A stretch of 64,000 nucleotides of DNA from Prolixibacteraceae bacterium (GCA_009773765.1 WTWZ01000005.1:1-64000); one strand, 5' to 3'. Counted from the stretch's first letter, positions 36,701 to 46,382 are shown. Program-made: numbers and translations. The notes: a model not told the origin generated them from the letters alone.

Positions 36701-37585
36701 TTATCCCCTTGGATGGGCTTGTTTATATATATCATGCAGCCGTCCGAAAGAAGTGTGGGTATAAATCTGCGTTGCCGCCAGATTTGAATGCCCAAGCAAT
36801 TCTTTTACCGCATTTAGATCGGCACCTCTGTTTAATAAATGGGTGGCGTACGTGTGCCTCAATACGTGTGGGCTTTTCTTTTCGAGCAAAGTTATTTTTG
36901 CCAGATTTTGTGTAACCACCCTGTACACTAATTTTTCGTAAACCTCTAACCCCTTATTTGTAACCAGTAAACGTTCATTTTTACTAATTACTGTATTATT
37001 TCTGATTTCGATATACTTTTCCAATAAATGATTAATTGATGCCGGGTATGGAATTATGCGCTCCTTTTTCCTTTTCCCAAGAACTTTTATTAAACACATT
37101 TTTGTATCGAAATCCCTATCTTTTAATAGTAACAATTCAGCAAGACGAATTCCTGTACCGTACAATAACGTTATTATTAATTTATCGCGAAGTCCCTTGA
37201 AATCATCGGGGAAGAAACCATCGTCAAGTAAATGATTAAGATTTTTTTCTTCAACAAAATTGGGCAATTTCTTACGGACTTTCGGCAAGGACAAATATGA
37301 TGCGGGATTATTTTCAACTATTTCTTCTTTTGCCAGATATTTGAAGAATGACTTAACTGTTGTTATTTTCCGGTTTACCGAGCGGGCTGAAAGTTCGTTT
37401 TCCATTAGCTGAACAATCCAGTTTCTGATCAGTTTTGCATCTGTTTTTTTAACATTAAATTCCCCGACCATTTGTACACAAAACTGAACAAATTGATCGA
37501 GGTCATTTTTATATGCTACCACAGTATGAGAAGAACATCTCTTCTCGAAAGTCAAATAATTGATATACGACTCCTGATAACCCAT
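36701..37585 (-). CDS. xerC: Tyrosine recombinase XerC/XerD-like
   Basis: A 294-residue site-specific recombinase. It has the N-terminal SAM-like core-binding domain (about 1-90: INYLTFEKRCSSHTVVAYKNDLDQF) and a C-terminal catalytic domain with Arg (LYGTGIRLAELLLL), Lys (KRKKERIIPYP), HVLRHTYATHLLNRGADLNAVKELLGHSNLAATQIYTH containing the H-x-x-R, His and nucleophilic Tyr. It lies in a housekeeping operon with rpsU and hpf, which points to chromosome dimer resolution rather than a mobile element. XerC rather than XerD is inferred from context. Confidence 0.9.
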   Translation of the reverse strand: MGYQESYINYLTFEKRCSSHTVVAYKNDLDQFVQFCVQMVGEFNVKKTDAKLIRNWIVQLMENELSARSVNRKITTVKSFFKYLAKEEIVENNPASYLSLPKVRKKLPNFVEEKNLNHLLDDGFFPDDFKGLRDKLIITLLYGTGIRLAELLLLKDRDFDTKMCLIKVLGKRKKERIIPYPASINHLLEKYIEIRNNTVISKNERLLVTNKGLEVYEKLVYRVVTQNLAKITLLEKKSPHVLRHTYATHLLNRGADLNAVKELLGHSNLAATQIYTHTSFGRLHDIYKQAHPRG

Positions 37586-37621
37586 TTAGTTCAAATAAAT
37601 CCAGGAATCACTAATTTTCAA

Positions 37622-37813
37622 TTAGTCTTCCTGTTGTTGCAACCCCTGAACGTAAATCGCCTTTTTTTTCTCTTCCCTCTTTTTTACCGAGGGTTTTGTA
37701 AACTTCTGCCGATCGCGCAATTCTTTTATTACGCCTGTTTTTTCGAACTTTCTTTTAAACCTTTTTAGGGCCCTTTCAATATTTTCGCCTTCTTTTACCG
37801 GAATAACTATCAT
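37622..37813 (-). CDS. rpsU: 30S ribosomal protein S21
   Basis: A 63-residue basic protein with the S21 pattern MIVIPVKEGENIERALKRFKRKFEKTGVIKELRDRQKF and a Lys-rich tail (KKREEKKKA). S21 helps the small subunit engage mRNA during initiation. In Bacteroidota it contributes to hiding the anti-Shine-Dalgarno, in line with the rarity of clear SD sequences seen here. It is the first gene of the rpsU-xerC-hpf operon and has a perfect promoter upstream. Confidence 0.95.
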   Translation of the reverse strand: MIVIPVKEGENIERALKRFKRKFEKTGVIKELRDRQKFTKPSVKKREEKKKAIYVQGLQQQED

Positions 37814-37846
37814 TTTTTGCGGTTTTTATTTTTAAAAATCGAGGCG

Positions 37847-37877
37847 CAAATTTAGAAATTATTCGATTGAAATCAAA
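37847..37877 (-). promoter_or_regulatory. Bacteroidota promoter for rpsU-xerC-hpf
   Basis: On the minus strand TTTG (37877-37874) and TAAATTTG (37854-37847) are exactly 19 nt apart, a perfect match. The predicted leader is about 25-30 nt. Confidence 0.75.
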
Positions 37878-37929
37878 TTTAAACGAAAAAAATTATATTT
37901 CCTATCCATCCAAATTGTTTTAATTTTAT

Positions 37930-38874
37930 TTAACGACAGGTTAAATAGGGTCTCAATTTCAAAAAAGTACCACTATCAACCAGGCCGTTTGATGTAACCT
38001 GCTCCAATTCATAAAAAGACCCATTTTTTTCGCGGAATTTTAAAATCGCATTAACCTGTTTTTGGTCCAGGTACGGATGCCTTATTAAATCAGGATATTC
38101 AGCAAAATTTAACCTTATCTTTTTTAAAAGTAAAGTGTCAACTAAAATATTGTTTTCGATTTTTTGAAAAGTTTCCTCCGGGAAATTATAAACCTCAAGC
38201 AATTGACTTACTGAATAAAAACCTCCCAGCAAATCGCGATATTTTAATATTCGCTTTGCGAAAACAGTCCCTATCCCGTAAAGTTTAACCAAATCAGCCG
38301 AATCAGCGCTATTTAGTTCAATTGGGGCAAAATCAGGCAGGGCAGAAACTGTTGGCTCTTTGCGGGCATCAGTTACATTTTTCCCTCCTTGTTTGAATTG
38401 GGTTGAAATATCCGCAATATGTTCATTCGCTTTATTCTTTTCCTGATTCATATTTTCGGGGGGAACAGAAATAACAATATATTCTTCAATTATGTCAAAA
38501 ATACTGTCGTTCATCCCATATATTTTTCTGACTTGCCCAGGTTTATAAAATTTACCCCCTGCTTTTCTGTAATTCAGAATATTTCGTTTGATATTCTCAG
38601 GTAAATCAAGTGAATCGAGCGTTTCTGAATTAATTGTATTTGGATTGAACGCGAAAAGCTTTTTACCCTCTTCATCAATTTTTTGATTTTCCCATTGGGT
38701 TATAAGTTCTTCAAAATCTGAATAATTGTATTTTGATTTTGGTTGAATATTTTTTACAACAACTGTTGCTGCTACCGATATTAAAATTAAAAACCCTAAT
38801 ATCAGGATTGCATTTCTGTCGCTTTTCGAATATTCGTTATATGCCTTCCAAAACCGTTTAAGATTTCTGTCCAT
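37930..38874 (-). CDS. Membrane-anchored helix-hairpin-helix protein (ComEA-like)
   Basis: A 314-residue protein with a basic N-terminus, one transmembrane helix (about 22-42) and three helix-hairpin-helix DNA-binding modules outside it (about 75-135, 185-245 and 250-310). Each carries a GI/PE-x-I-x-x-x-I-L-x-Y-R-x-x-x-G-x-F pattern, for example YGIGTVFAKRILKYRDLLGGFY. This is the ComEA layout, repeated; ComEA binds incoming DNA during transformation. The linker at 145-180 is polar. No other competence gene is nearby, so a role in DNA uptake is only suggested. Confidence 0.8.
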   Translation of the reverse strand: MDRNLKRFWKAYNEYSKSDRNAILILGFLILISVAATVVVKNIQPKSKYNYSDFEELITQWENQKIDEEGKKLFAFNPNTINSETLDSLDLPENIKRNILNYRKAGGKFYKPGQVRKIYGMNDSIFDIIEEYIVISVPPENMNQEKNKANEHIADISTQFKQGGKNVTDARKEPTVSALPDFAPIELNSADSADLVKLYGIGTVFAKRILKYRDLLGGFYSVSQLLEVYNFPEETFQKIENNILVDTLLLKKIRLNFAEYPDLIRHPYLDQKQVNAILKFREKNGSFYELEQVTSNGLVDSGTFLKLRPYLTCR

Positions 38875-38985
38875 GGGTTTACGGAGCGTTGTTTATACTT
38901 TATGGTCCAACCTAATTACACAACTTAAAAATTTCAGCAATGTATGATGCGCAAAGAAAATGCTATTTGTTTATAAATCTAAAAA

Positions 38986-40350
38986 TTATTTAAGATCGAT
39001 CAACCCAATTCCCTGAAGAAACACGAAAGCAATTGCCAGAGGTGCAATAAACTTTATAACAAATAAAAATACCGGAATATAATGTGCCTTTAAAGTACCA
39101 TTGTTTGACAATTCATCTTTTGCCTTATCCCGGCCAAAAAACCACGCAACAAAAATCACAATAAAAAATCCTCCAAGTGGCAGTAATACATTTGCAGTTG
39201 TATATTCCATTAATTCAAATACTGTTTTCCCTAATATTTTGAAATCAGCCAATTCACTTGTTGAGAGAACACATAAAACTCCTAAAATTGAAACCGAAAA
39301 GGTAGCCAGCCAGGTTGCAGCTCCCCTTTTCATTTTAAGTTCTTCGACAAAAAAAGCAACAATAACTTCGAGTACCGATATAGTTGAAGTTAATGCTGCC
39401 ACCCCAAGTAAAAGAAAAAACATGACCGAAAAAACAGTTCCCCCCGGCATCTGTTCAAAAATATTTGGCAATGTAATAAAAGCCAATCCCGGACCTGCAC
39501 CTGTTGGAATACCAAATGCAAATACGGCCGGGAATATCGCTACACCAGCCAAAATTGCAACCATGGTATCAGTAGCAACAACAGATAAGGAAGTAGTGGC
39601 CAAATTATCCCTTTTCTGAATATAGGAACCATAAGTAATTAATGTCCCCATTCCTATACTAAGTGAGAAAAAAGCCTGACCAAGCGCCATCAGAAAAGTC
39701 TCGGCAGTAATTTTGCTAAAATCAGGTTTAAAAATAAAACTTAATCCCTTTGCAGCCCCTGGAAGAGTGACCGACCGAACTATTAAAATTAACAGCAGCA
39801 CAAATAAAAGCGGCATTAATATTTTTGTTGACTTTTCAATACCATTTTTTACCCCGGCCACTACAATAAATGCTGTAAGCCCCATAAAAACAAAGAACCA
39901 GATTAATGGGCGGGAACTACTGCCAATAAAACTATTGAACATACTTCCCAGTTCTTCAGCCGATTTTTCATGAAACCCACCAATGAACGACTGATAAAGG
40001 TATTCAAGTGTCCAACCGGCTACTACTGTATAAAATGCAAGAATCATAAAAGCGGCAACAACTCCCATTAAGCCAATCAGGTACCACGGGCGATTGGGCG
40101 CCAGTGTCCTGAACGAACCATAAACATTTTGCTGTGCCCTTCTTCCAATAGACAATTCAGAAAGCATAACCGGAATTCCAATGGCAATAACAATGGCAAG
40201 ATATATCATGATAAATGCCGCCCCGCCATTTTCGCCAACAACGTAAGGGTAACGCCAAATATTTCCGAGACCAACTGCAGAACCCGCTGTTGCAGCAACG
40301 ATTCCAAATTTGGAGCCGAATGATTCACGATTAGGAGGAAGTCCCGACAT
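38986..40350 (-). CDS. Sodium-dependent transporter of the neurotransmitter:sodium symporter (SNF) family
   Basis: A 454-residue membrane protein with about 11-12 helices. The signature of the family is near the start: GSAVGLGNIWRYPYVVGENGGAAF (about residues 20-43), which forms the unwound helix 1 that binds sodium and substrate. FFSLSIGMGTLITYGSY (about 232-248) is the conserved helix 6 segment. Bacterial members such as LeuT/MhsT import amino acids, but the substrate here is unknown. It is monocistronic and lies between the HhH gene and the Omp85-type gene. Confidence 0.92.
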   Translation of the reverse strand: MSGLPPNRESFGSKFGIVAATAGSAVGLGNIWRYPYVVGENGGAAFIMIYLAIVIAIGIPVMLSELSIGRRAQQNVYGSFRTLAPNRPWYLIGLMGVVAAFMILAFYTVVAGWTLEYLYQSFIGGFHEKSAEELGSMFNSFIGSSSRPLIWFFVFMGLTAFIVVAGVKNGIEKSTKILMPLLFVLLLILIVRSVTLPGAAKGLSFIFKPDFSKITAETFLMALGQAFFSLSIGMGTLITYGSYIQKRDNLATTSLSVVATDTMVAILAGVAIFPAVFAFGIPTGAGPGLAFITLPNIFEQMPGGTVFSVMFFLLLGVAALTSTISVLEVIVAFFVEELKMKRGAATWLATFSVSILGVLCVLSTSELADFKILGKTVFELMEYTTANVLLPLGGFFIVIFVAWFFGRDKAKDELSNNGTLKAHYIPVFLFVIKFIAPLAIAFVFLQGIGLIDLK

Positions 40351-40470
40351 ATTATTTCTTTTAATTTGTTATCAATTAATTTAAAAATCTTACTATTCCT
40401 GATATTAAGAGCCCCAAAAATGCAAAAAATAAAACACAATCAAAAAGCAAATCAAAAAACCGAAAATAGT

Positions 40471-42813
40471 TTAAAACGGATAACCAATTGCGAAAGTAAA
40501 ATTGATGTCCCTGTTTGTATAATTCCGGTTTCCTGGAATCCATCCGTTATTTTCGGTTTCCGATGGATCCCGTAATTTCATTCCCAGGTCAAGCCTGAGT
40601 ATAAAGTAGCTCATGTCAAACCGTAAACCTGTTCCTGTTCCAATAGCAATTTGCCTGTAAAACTGGTTTAACCTGAATTGTGCACCCCGGCGGTTATCCT
40701 TTTCGTTAATTGCCCATATATTTCCCGCATCTAAAAAAAGTGCCCCTTCAATAAAACTGATTAAATGAAATCTGTATTCCAGATTCGCCTCCAGCTTAAT
40801 ATCAGCAGTTTGATTTGGGTATTCCTCAGGCGAAGCTTTGTAAGTTCCCGGCCCAAGCGAGCGAACAGGCCATGCCCTGATTCCGTTGGCGCCACCGGAA
40901 AAATACTTTTTCTCGAAAGGTAAAACATCAAAATTTCCGAATGGCACACCAATTCCAAAAAATGCGCGGGTAGCAACCGAATTAAATTTATCTATACTGA
41001 AACCGCGGCTATATTCAATATCTGTTTTAAAATATTGCGCAAAACGCGTGTTGAATACCTTGTAATATTCTGCCTCAATATTTCCAATCGAATCAACTGC
41101 CTGAAATTTATCGCGGTTTGTTAATTTTGACATTGCCCAAAGCAGGTTTCCTGATGATTCGATGTTAAACCTTACGTAAGTGTAATCCTTTATTGTGTTT
41201 AACCGCTGGTTGTTAAACAGGAATGAATAATTCATCGCAAATATTAAGTGGTCGGTAAAACTGCTTTTTATGTAAAGATCCTGAATACCATCAATAAAAT
41301 CCGGGTCGTAATCGTAAACATTAACTTTATTATAATTGAGCAGGTTCCAGGTATGTCTTAAATCTTCAGTCGATTTCCAGTCGTAACCAATCTTCAAAGT
41401 ACTGATGGTCCGTGTATATTCTGGCCTTTTTTGATAATTATATCCTAACGTAATTACAGTTTTGGGCAAAAACCGCTCAAAATCACCAATAAAATTTCCG
41501 GGCCCCAAAATCTTTGGGACAATTAAATTCGACTCAGCACCAAATTCCCTGGTATTAAAATAGTTGGGCACACCATTGTTGAATTGTTCAATCCGTTCAA
41601 TCCCGCCTAAAAAACTTAACTGAAAAACTTCGGCCCCCCTGAATAAATTGCGGTGTGTATATGTTACGTTTCCTGCAATCCCAAAATTCCCTGAAGTATT
41701 TGTACCTTCAATATCAAATGAAGTGGCTTGCTTATTTAAAGGCGCCAACCTTATGTAAGTGTCAAGCAGGTTTGTATCACTTGCAGATTTAACCTCCCTG
41801 AACTGAATATCAACAAACCGAAACTGCCTCAGCCGGTTTAATGCATTAAAAGCACTTTCAATTTCGGCATTGCTGTATAGCATGCCTTTGTTCAACCGTA
41901 TGGTCCTGTTAAACAGAGCCGGCGGATAAGTTACCTGTTTGTTTTGATACAAGGTAAAATTATGCCATTGGATTGTATCGGTGAAAACACCAACAGAATC
42001 TCTGCTTAATGTTACCGGAGAATTTCCGGGCAAAACCGAAATAAAAAAGTTATTCAGATAAAAAGGTTGAAAAACCCTGGCTGAATCAATTTGGCTATTT
42101 CTGGCGGGTCTTATTAATAAATCAACAATTATCTGCTTTTCATGTACCGAACTATCGGCAATAAATTTTATATCGTCTTTCGAAAAGTAGAAATATCCAT
42201 TGTTACGATAAAGTTTTACTATATTTAACTGGTGCTTTTCCAAAGCCTCAATATCAAAAGCATCCCCTTCCTTTAATTCCGATTTTAATGTACTGTTAAA
42301 ATATAAAGCCTGCAATAAAGAATCTCTAATTTGATAATTGATTCTACGAATAATGTACTGTTCCCCTGTGTTTAACCTATAAATAACTTCAGCTTTTCTC
42401 TTTTTCACCTTAAATGACACATCACTGTTGACTGACGCCCTAAAATATCCTTTACTGTAGGCATACTCCTTTAATTGGCCTTCCGACTGTTTTGATAAAT
42501 CCTCATCATAAATTTGCGGCGGCTCCCCAATCCGTTTTAACCAGTCATCGGTTTTCTTTTTCGATGAAAGATTGTAGAGAAATAAATGAAACTTTAGAAA
42601 CCCCAGAATCTTATAATTCTCCTTATGTTTTATCAGCGACCTGGCGCTTTCTTTATTTATATTCTCGTTGTCAATTTCAACCTTAACTTTACTTATAAGG
42701 TATTTATCTTCGGGGACAAACTTAACAGGGGAACATGAAAACATGAAAATTACACTCACAAGCGCAACTAATTTTATCCCCCGTGTTTTACTGATATCAA
42801 TTCTTCCGGCCAA
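40471..42813 (-). CDS. BamA/TamA-family (Omp85) outer-membrane lipoprotein
   Basis: A large outer-membrane protein. A lipoprotein signal ends at the Cys in MFSCSP (about 50 residues into the longest frame). POTRA-like periplasmic repeats follow, then a C-terminal 16-strand-like barrel with the conserved IRAWPVRSLGPG segment (usual R-G-W/F lid motif context) and a terminal Phe. Bacteroidota TamA-like proteins with a lipid anchor are common. The frame runs to 42897 without an ATG. I place the start tentatively at a TTG (42813); the lack of a clear start codon is unusual. It diverges from the RNA methyltransferase gene. Confidence 0.8.
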   Translation of the reverse strand: MAGRIDISKTRGIKLVALVSVIFMFSCSPVKFVPEDKYLISKVKVEIDNENINKESARSLIKHKENYKILGFLKFHLFLYNLSSKKKTDDWLKRIGEPPQIYDEDLSKQSEGQLKEYAYSKGYFRASVNSDVSFKVKKRKAEVIYRLNTGEQYIIRRINYQIRDSLLQALYFNSTLKSELKEGDAFDIEALEKHQLNIVKLYRNNGYFYFSKDDIKFIADSSVHEKQIIVDLLIRPARNSQIDSARVFQPFYLNNFFISVLPGNSPVTLSRDSVGVFTDTIQWHNFTLYQNKQVTYPPALFNRTIRLNKGMLYSNAEIESAFNALNRLRQFRFVDIQFREVKSASDTNLLDTYIRLAPLNKQATSFDIEGTNTSGNFGIAGNVTYTHRNLFRGAEVFQLSFLGGIERIEQFNNGVPNYFNTREFGAESNLIVPKILGPGNFIGDFERFLPKTVITLGYNYQKRPEYTRTISTLKIGYDWKSTEDLRHTWNLLNYNKVNVYDYDPDFIDGIQDLYIKSSFTDHLIFAMNYSFLFNNQRLNTIKDYTYVRFNIESSGNLLWAMSKLTNRDKFQAVDSIGNIEAEYYKVFNTRFAQYFKTDIEYSRGFSIDKFNSVATRAFFGIGVPFGNFDVLPFEKKYFSGGANGIRAWPVRSLGPGTYKASPEEYPNQTADIKLEANLEYRFHLISFIEGALFLDAGNIWAINEKDNRRGAQFRLNQFYRQIAIGTGTGLRFDMSYFILRLDLGMKLRDPSETENNGWIPGNRNYTNRDINFTFAIGYPF

Positions 42814-42899
42814 AGCAAATTCTTTAAAAAGCAAAAATAGTGAAGTGATTTTGTTCAGAAACAATAACTTTACTCCAAATTCATTCTCAATTAACAAAA

Positions 42900-43691
42900 A
42901 TGATAAGTAAAAATAGTATAAAACTCATTAAATCACTTGCCAACAAAAAAAATAGGATAAAAGAAAATTTATTTGTTGTTGAAGGCGATAAAATGGTTGC
43001 AGAGGCGCTTATATCGAAATTTGTTGTTGAAAAACTTTACGCTACCAACTCATTCATTGTCAAAAATAAACCGATTATAAAAAACGAAAAGCTTGTAAAT
43101 GAGGTAACCCGGGAAGATATCGTTAAGTCAAGTTTATTGAAAAACCCGCAAAACAGTATTGCTTTATGCAAATTACCTGATAAAAAAGAATTGCCGATTA
43201 AAATTGATTCGGATCTGGGCATTTATTTGGACGAGGTCCAGGATCCCGGAAACCTGGGCACAATTATCAGAATTTGCGATTGGTTTGGCATCGAACATCT
43301 TTTTTGCTCGCCTAAAACTGCCGACATGTTTAATCCAAAAGTAATTCAATCGTCAATGGGTTCGTTCTGCAGGGTTAATGTCTGGTACACTGCTTTTGAA
43401 CCGGTTGTTGAACTTGCATCCAAATCGGAAATGAAAGTTTTGGGCGCATTTCTCCATGGAGAAAACATTTATGCGCAGAAATATTACTCCCGTATTTTAC
43501 TTGTAATGGGAAACGAAGGAAACGGAATAAGCGCTGACGTTGAAAAAATGATTGACAAACGAATTAAAATACCGGAATTTAATAAGAATCCAAAGTCGGC
43601 CGAATCGCTTAATGTTTCGGTTGCAACCGCAATAATTTGCTCTGAATTTAAACGGCAAACCAATTATTCAGCGCTACTCGAAATGAAATGA
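42900..43691 (+). CDS. SpoU/TrmH-family RNA 2'-O-methyltransferase (RlmB-like)
   Basis: A 263-residue SPOUT enzyme. An N-terminal substrate-binding domain (NRIKENLFVVEGDKMVAEALIS, L30e-like) is followed by the knotted catalytic domain with the three motifs: LDEVQDPGNLGTIIRICDWFG (motif 1), ILLVMGNEGNGIS (motif 2) and IPEFNKNPKSAESLNVSVATAIIC (motif 3). It methylates a ribose 2'-OH in rRNA or tRNA; the target is not deducible. The 3' end overlaps the convergent porT gene by 18 bp. Confidence 0.92.
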   Translation: MISKNSIKLIKSLANKKNRIKENLFVVEGDKMVAEALISKFVVEKLYATNSFIVKNKPIIKNEKLVNEVTREDIVKSSLLKNPQNSIALCKLPDKKELPIKIDSDLGIYLDEVQDPGNLGTIIRICDWFGIEHLFCSPKTADMFNPKVIQSSMGSFCRVNVWYTAFEPVVELASKSEMKVLGAFLHGENIYAQKYYSRILLVMGNEGNGISADVEKMIDKRIKIPEFNKNPKSAESLNVSVATAIICSEFKRQTNYSALLEMK

Positions 43692-44444
43692 CAGGGTAAA
43701 AATGTTCGATCTTAAACTTTTAATTGACTGGGCGTAATATTTGCGTTGTTGTTCAGGCAATCCGCCCAATTGGTCGTTTAACCCAAAACTAAACTTACCC
43801 TCCACGGTAAAACGGAAAAACGGAAAATAGTGGTCCCAACCTCCACCTACTTCAGCATAAAACCCGCTGCTTTTTAGCTTTACCAAATCATCTTTTGCCG
43901 TTTTTGAAATATCCTGACGAAAAGCTCCGCCAAAAATAACAAACGGCCTGTCGTTGTTTATCCGCCTGGCCTTATACTTAATCAGTAAAGGAAAATCGAG
44001 AAAAGTTGATTTTATGGAATAAAATTTTAAAGGTTCAATGCCTGCATTGATATCATAAACCGGTATATTATAGGTTAACTTTCGCTCACCAAACGACATC
44101 CCCGGTAAAAAACGCAAATCCAAATCTTCAGCTAACCTTAAACTTGAAACAATGCCAACCGTAAACCCAGGCACCAAAGCCTGCAAATCGCTCCTGACGA
44201 TGCTTCCGCTTGAAATATTATTGGGATCATTCGGAAAGGTAACACTTGGATCAAATTCTGGATTTTCGTCAATTGGATTATAGTTTACAATATTAAAATC
44301 GAGTACGTTGTAACCCAAAATAAAACCAAAATGTATTAGTTTTTCATCGAAAGTGGTAAGATAATTCACCCTTTGCTTTTGAGCAAAAACATTCGAAATA
44401 CTGAGAATGAATAATATGATCGTAAAAATTTTCTTCACCGGCAA
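43674..44444 (-). CDS. porT: PorT-family outer-membrane protein of the type IX secretion system
   Basis: A 256-residue beta-barrel protein with a signal peptide (1-21, cleaved after VFAQ). In Porphyromonas gingivalis PorT is needed for T9SS export. The evidence here is the length (PorT about 245 residues), the barrel-like pattern (TVGIVSSLRLAEDLDLRFLPGMSFGER, YAEVGGGWDHYFPFFRFTVEGKFSFGL), a terminal aromatic-acidic strand (TLSFHFE), and its location after ubiE, an order recalled from other Bacteroidota. It ties in with the T9SS-tailed giant protein 6 kb away. The gene ends inside the methyltransferase gene. Confidence 0.78.
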   Translation of the reverse strand: MPVKKIFTIILFILSISNVFAQKQRVNYLTTFDEKLIHFGFILGYNVLDFNIVNYNPIDENPEFDPSVTFPNDPNNISSGSIVRSDLQALVPGFTVGIVSSLRLAEDLDLRFLPGMSFGERKLTYNIPVYDINAGIEPLKFYSIKSTFLDFPLLIKYKARRINNDRPFVIFGGAFRQDISKTAKDDLVKLKSSGFYAEVGGGWDHYFPFFRFTVEGKFSFGLNDQLGGLPEQQRKYYAQSIKSLRSNIFTLSFHFE

Positions 44445-44500
44445 TTAATTACTCTGTCATTCAAAAAACCCCGATTTGTTTAGTTTATTGTATAATCAGG

Positions 44501-45232
44501 CTAATTTTTTGGTTTTTGCGTTTCATAAATGGATGCTATCCCAAAGGTTTGTAAAAAACATTTGCTTCCAACAAATCCAACTTCTGCTAAAATAGTTAAA
44601 AATTTATCTCCATCCGGAAATTCATTTACAGATTCTGGCAAATAAGTGTAGGCATTACTATCTTTTGAAACCATCCGCCCGATTAAAGGTAATATTTTCG
44701 TGAAATAGGCCTGGTAAATTTGTTTATAGGGCGACTTAACCGGTTTAGAAAACTCAAGGATATAAAAAACGCCGCCGGGTTTTAATACACGTTTTATTTC
44801 AGTAAGCCCCGTTTCTAAGTTTTCAAAATTTCTTACACCAAAACCTACAATTGCGGCATCAAATGTATCGTTTTTAAAAGGCAGTTTTTCCGAATCCGCT
44901 TTAATGAGCTCAATTCTTTCTTTCAGTCCTTTTTTCAGGACCTTTATACGCCCAACACCGAGCATACCTTCTGAAATATCGATGCCAAACACCCTGGCGC
45001 CTTTAATTGCTGTTGCTGCAATTGCAAAATCAGCGGTTCCGGTTGCCACATCAATAATTAATTCGGGCTGCCACGGAATAAGCAGTTTGATTGCTTTTTT
45101 TCTCCACAACCTATCAATATTTGCCGAAAGCAAATGATTCAGTAAATCGTATTTTGGAGAGATTTGGTTGAACATTTCTTCAACCTGAACTTTTTTTGAT
45201 TGCCCTGACTTTTTATTGGGAAGAGCTGCCAT
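44501..45232 (-). CDS. ubiE: Ubiquinone/menaquinone biosynthesis C-methyltransferase
   Basis: UbiE/MenG methylates the demethylmenaquinone ring with SAM. The 243-residue protein has SPKYDLLNHLLSANIDRLWRKKAI, DVATGTADFAIA (SAM motif I, about 63-74), GIDISEGMLGVG, FDAAIVGFGVRNFENLETGL and LEFSKPVKSPYKQIYQAYF, the complete UbiE signature set. It overlaps the AIR-synthase-related gene upstream by one base (TAATG) and is followed by porT (56 nt), so three genes form one operon. Confidence 0.94.
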   Translation of the reverse strand: MAALPNKKSGQSKKVQVEEMFNQISPKYDLLNHLLSANIDRLWRKKAIKLLIPWQPELIIDVATGTADFAIAATAIKGARVFGIDISEGMLGVGRIKVLKKGLKERIELIKADSEKLPFKNDTFDAAIVGFGVRNFENLETGLTEIKRVLKPGGVFYILEFSKPVKSPYKQIYQAYFTKILPLIGRMVSKDSNAYTYLPESVNEFPDGDKFLTILAEVGFVGSKCFLQTFGIASIYETQKPKN

Positions 45233-46272
45233 TAAACGCCAACTGTCATTTTATCAATAAATCCATAAGATTTGTCATCAATGCGAAGTTCTCCCTTTGT
45301 AATGTGCCCGAGGGTAAAAAACGGAACTTTCATTTCGGTTAATGTGTCAACAAAATTATCTTCCTTATCAGGTTTTACCTCAACTAGGATACGCCCCATT
45401 GCTTCTCCAAATAAAAACGCATCCAACCGGGTTTCAGCAGCAGTGGTAATATCAAAACCTAATTCATTTGGGATTGCAGCGCGCAAAAGCGTAAAAAACA
45501 GCCCGCCTTTTCCAACCGGGCTGGCGCTTTCAAGCAATTTCAACTTATTGAGTTTTTTAATTGCCTGCTGAATCCTGATTTCGTCTTCGATTTTAAACTG
45601 GGGTAGCGGAGAATCCGTAATTCTATGAAAAAACTCAAGATATTCTGAAGAACCAACATCATCGGTTGTTCGCCCAATCATAAAGATGATATTTCCTTTG
45701 TGTTTGAAAGAATGCGTTGTAATGTTTGCGCTATCTTTAATCAACCCCATCATGCTGATAATAATGGTTGGCGGAACCGGATCATGTTCTGAAAAATAAT
45801 CAAACCTGATTTTTTTGTTTGAAATTTTCAGTTCGAATTTTACCGCCGCATTTTCCAATCCTTTTTTAGCGCCCGAAGCAATGAAATTTCCTTTTGGATC
45901 GGCAACATTAATATGATATAAAAACGCGCTGATTGCAATGGGTTGTACTCCATTACAAATCATTTTCCGGGCAGCTCTCGAAACTAAAATTTCAGTGGCT
46001 TTTTGAGGGTCACTTTGTAAATGATGATGAAATGCATGGGTGTTCATGGCAATTTTGTTCCCATCAGCATCAATATCAAACAAACCCGATTCGTCAGTAT
46101 CACTGTCGTCAATTGAATCGGGCAAAATGTTGATTTCACTAAAATCGTTGAAATAATTAATGCTCGATAAATTTGGGTTAACCATCAGTGAATAAATAAC
46201 ATCCTCCAAACTTTCAGGTTCGGGGATTGAATCGATGGTAAAACTTTTCCCGGCTTGAATAACTTCACTCAT
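45232..46272 (-). CDS. AIR synthase-related (PurM/PurL-like) protein
   Basis: A 346-residue protein resembling PurM and the synthetase half of PurL (formylglycinamidine ribonucleotide synthase). It has a two-domain ATP-binding fold, a Gly-rich FIASGAKKGLEN segment, EHDPVPPTIIISMMGLIKD and FMIGRTTDDVGSSEYLEF, and the C-terminal ESASPVGKGGLFFTLLRAA and EAMGRILVEVKP typical of PurL half-domains. A full PurL is about 1,230 residues, or 720-740 in split form, so this is only a partial-length homologue. The reaction is not deducible. It overlaps ubiE by one base. A TACCTTTG box lies about 32 nt upstream. Confidence 0.75.
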   Translation of the reverse strand: MSEVIQAGKSFTIDSIPEPESLEDVIYSLMVNPNLSSINYFNDFSEINILPDSIDDSDTDESGLFDIDADGNKIAMNTHAFHHHLQSDPQKATEILVSRAARKMICNGVQPIAISAFLYHINVADPKGNFIASGAKKGLENAAVKFELKISNKKIRFDYFSEHDPVPPTIIISMMGLIKDSANITTHSFKHKGNIIFMIGRTTDDVGSSEYLEFFHRITDSPLPQFKIEDEIRIQQAIKKLNKLKLLESASPVGKGGLFFTLLRAAIPNELGFDITTAAETRLDAFLFGEAMGRILVEVKPDKEDNFVDTLTEMKVPFFTLGHITKGELRIDDKSYGFIDKMTVGV

Positions 46273-46382
46273 AACACCTTAATATTTGTACTTTATCCAC
46301 TGGCAAAGGTAATTAAGTGGCTCATTATTTCATCTATTTTGATGTTTTTTTTAATTTCGGAAATATTTCCACTAATTTAATA

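Noticed and set aside
36701-37585. Integrase as a sign of a mobile element
   Set aside because: The recombinase is in an operon with rpsU and hpf and next to tRNA and tuf genes in conserved order; no attachment repeats or cargo.
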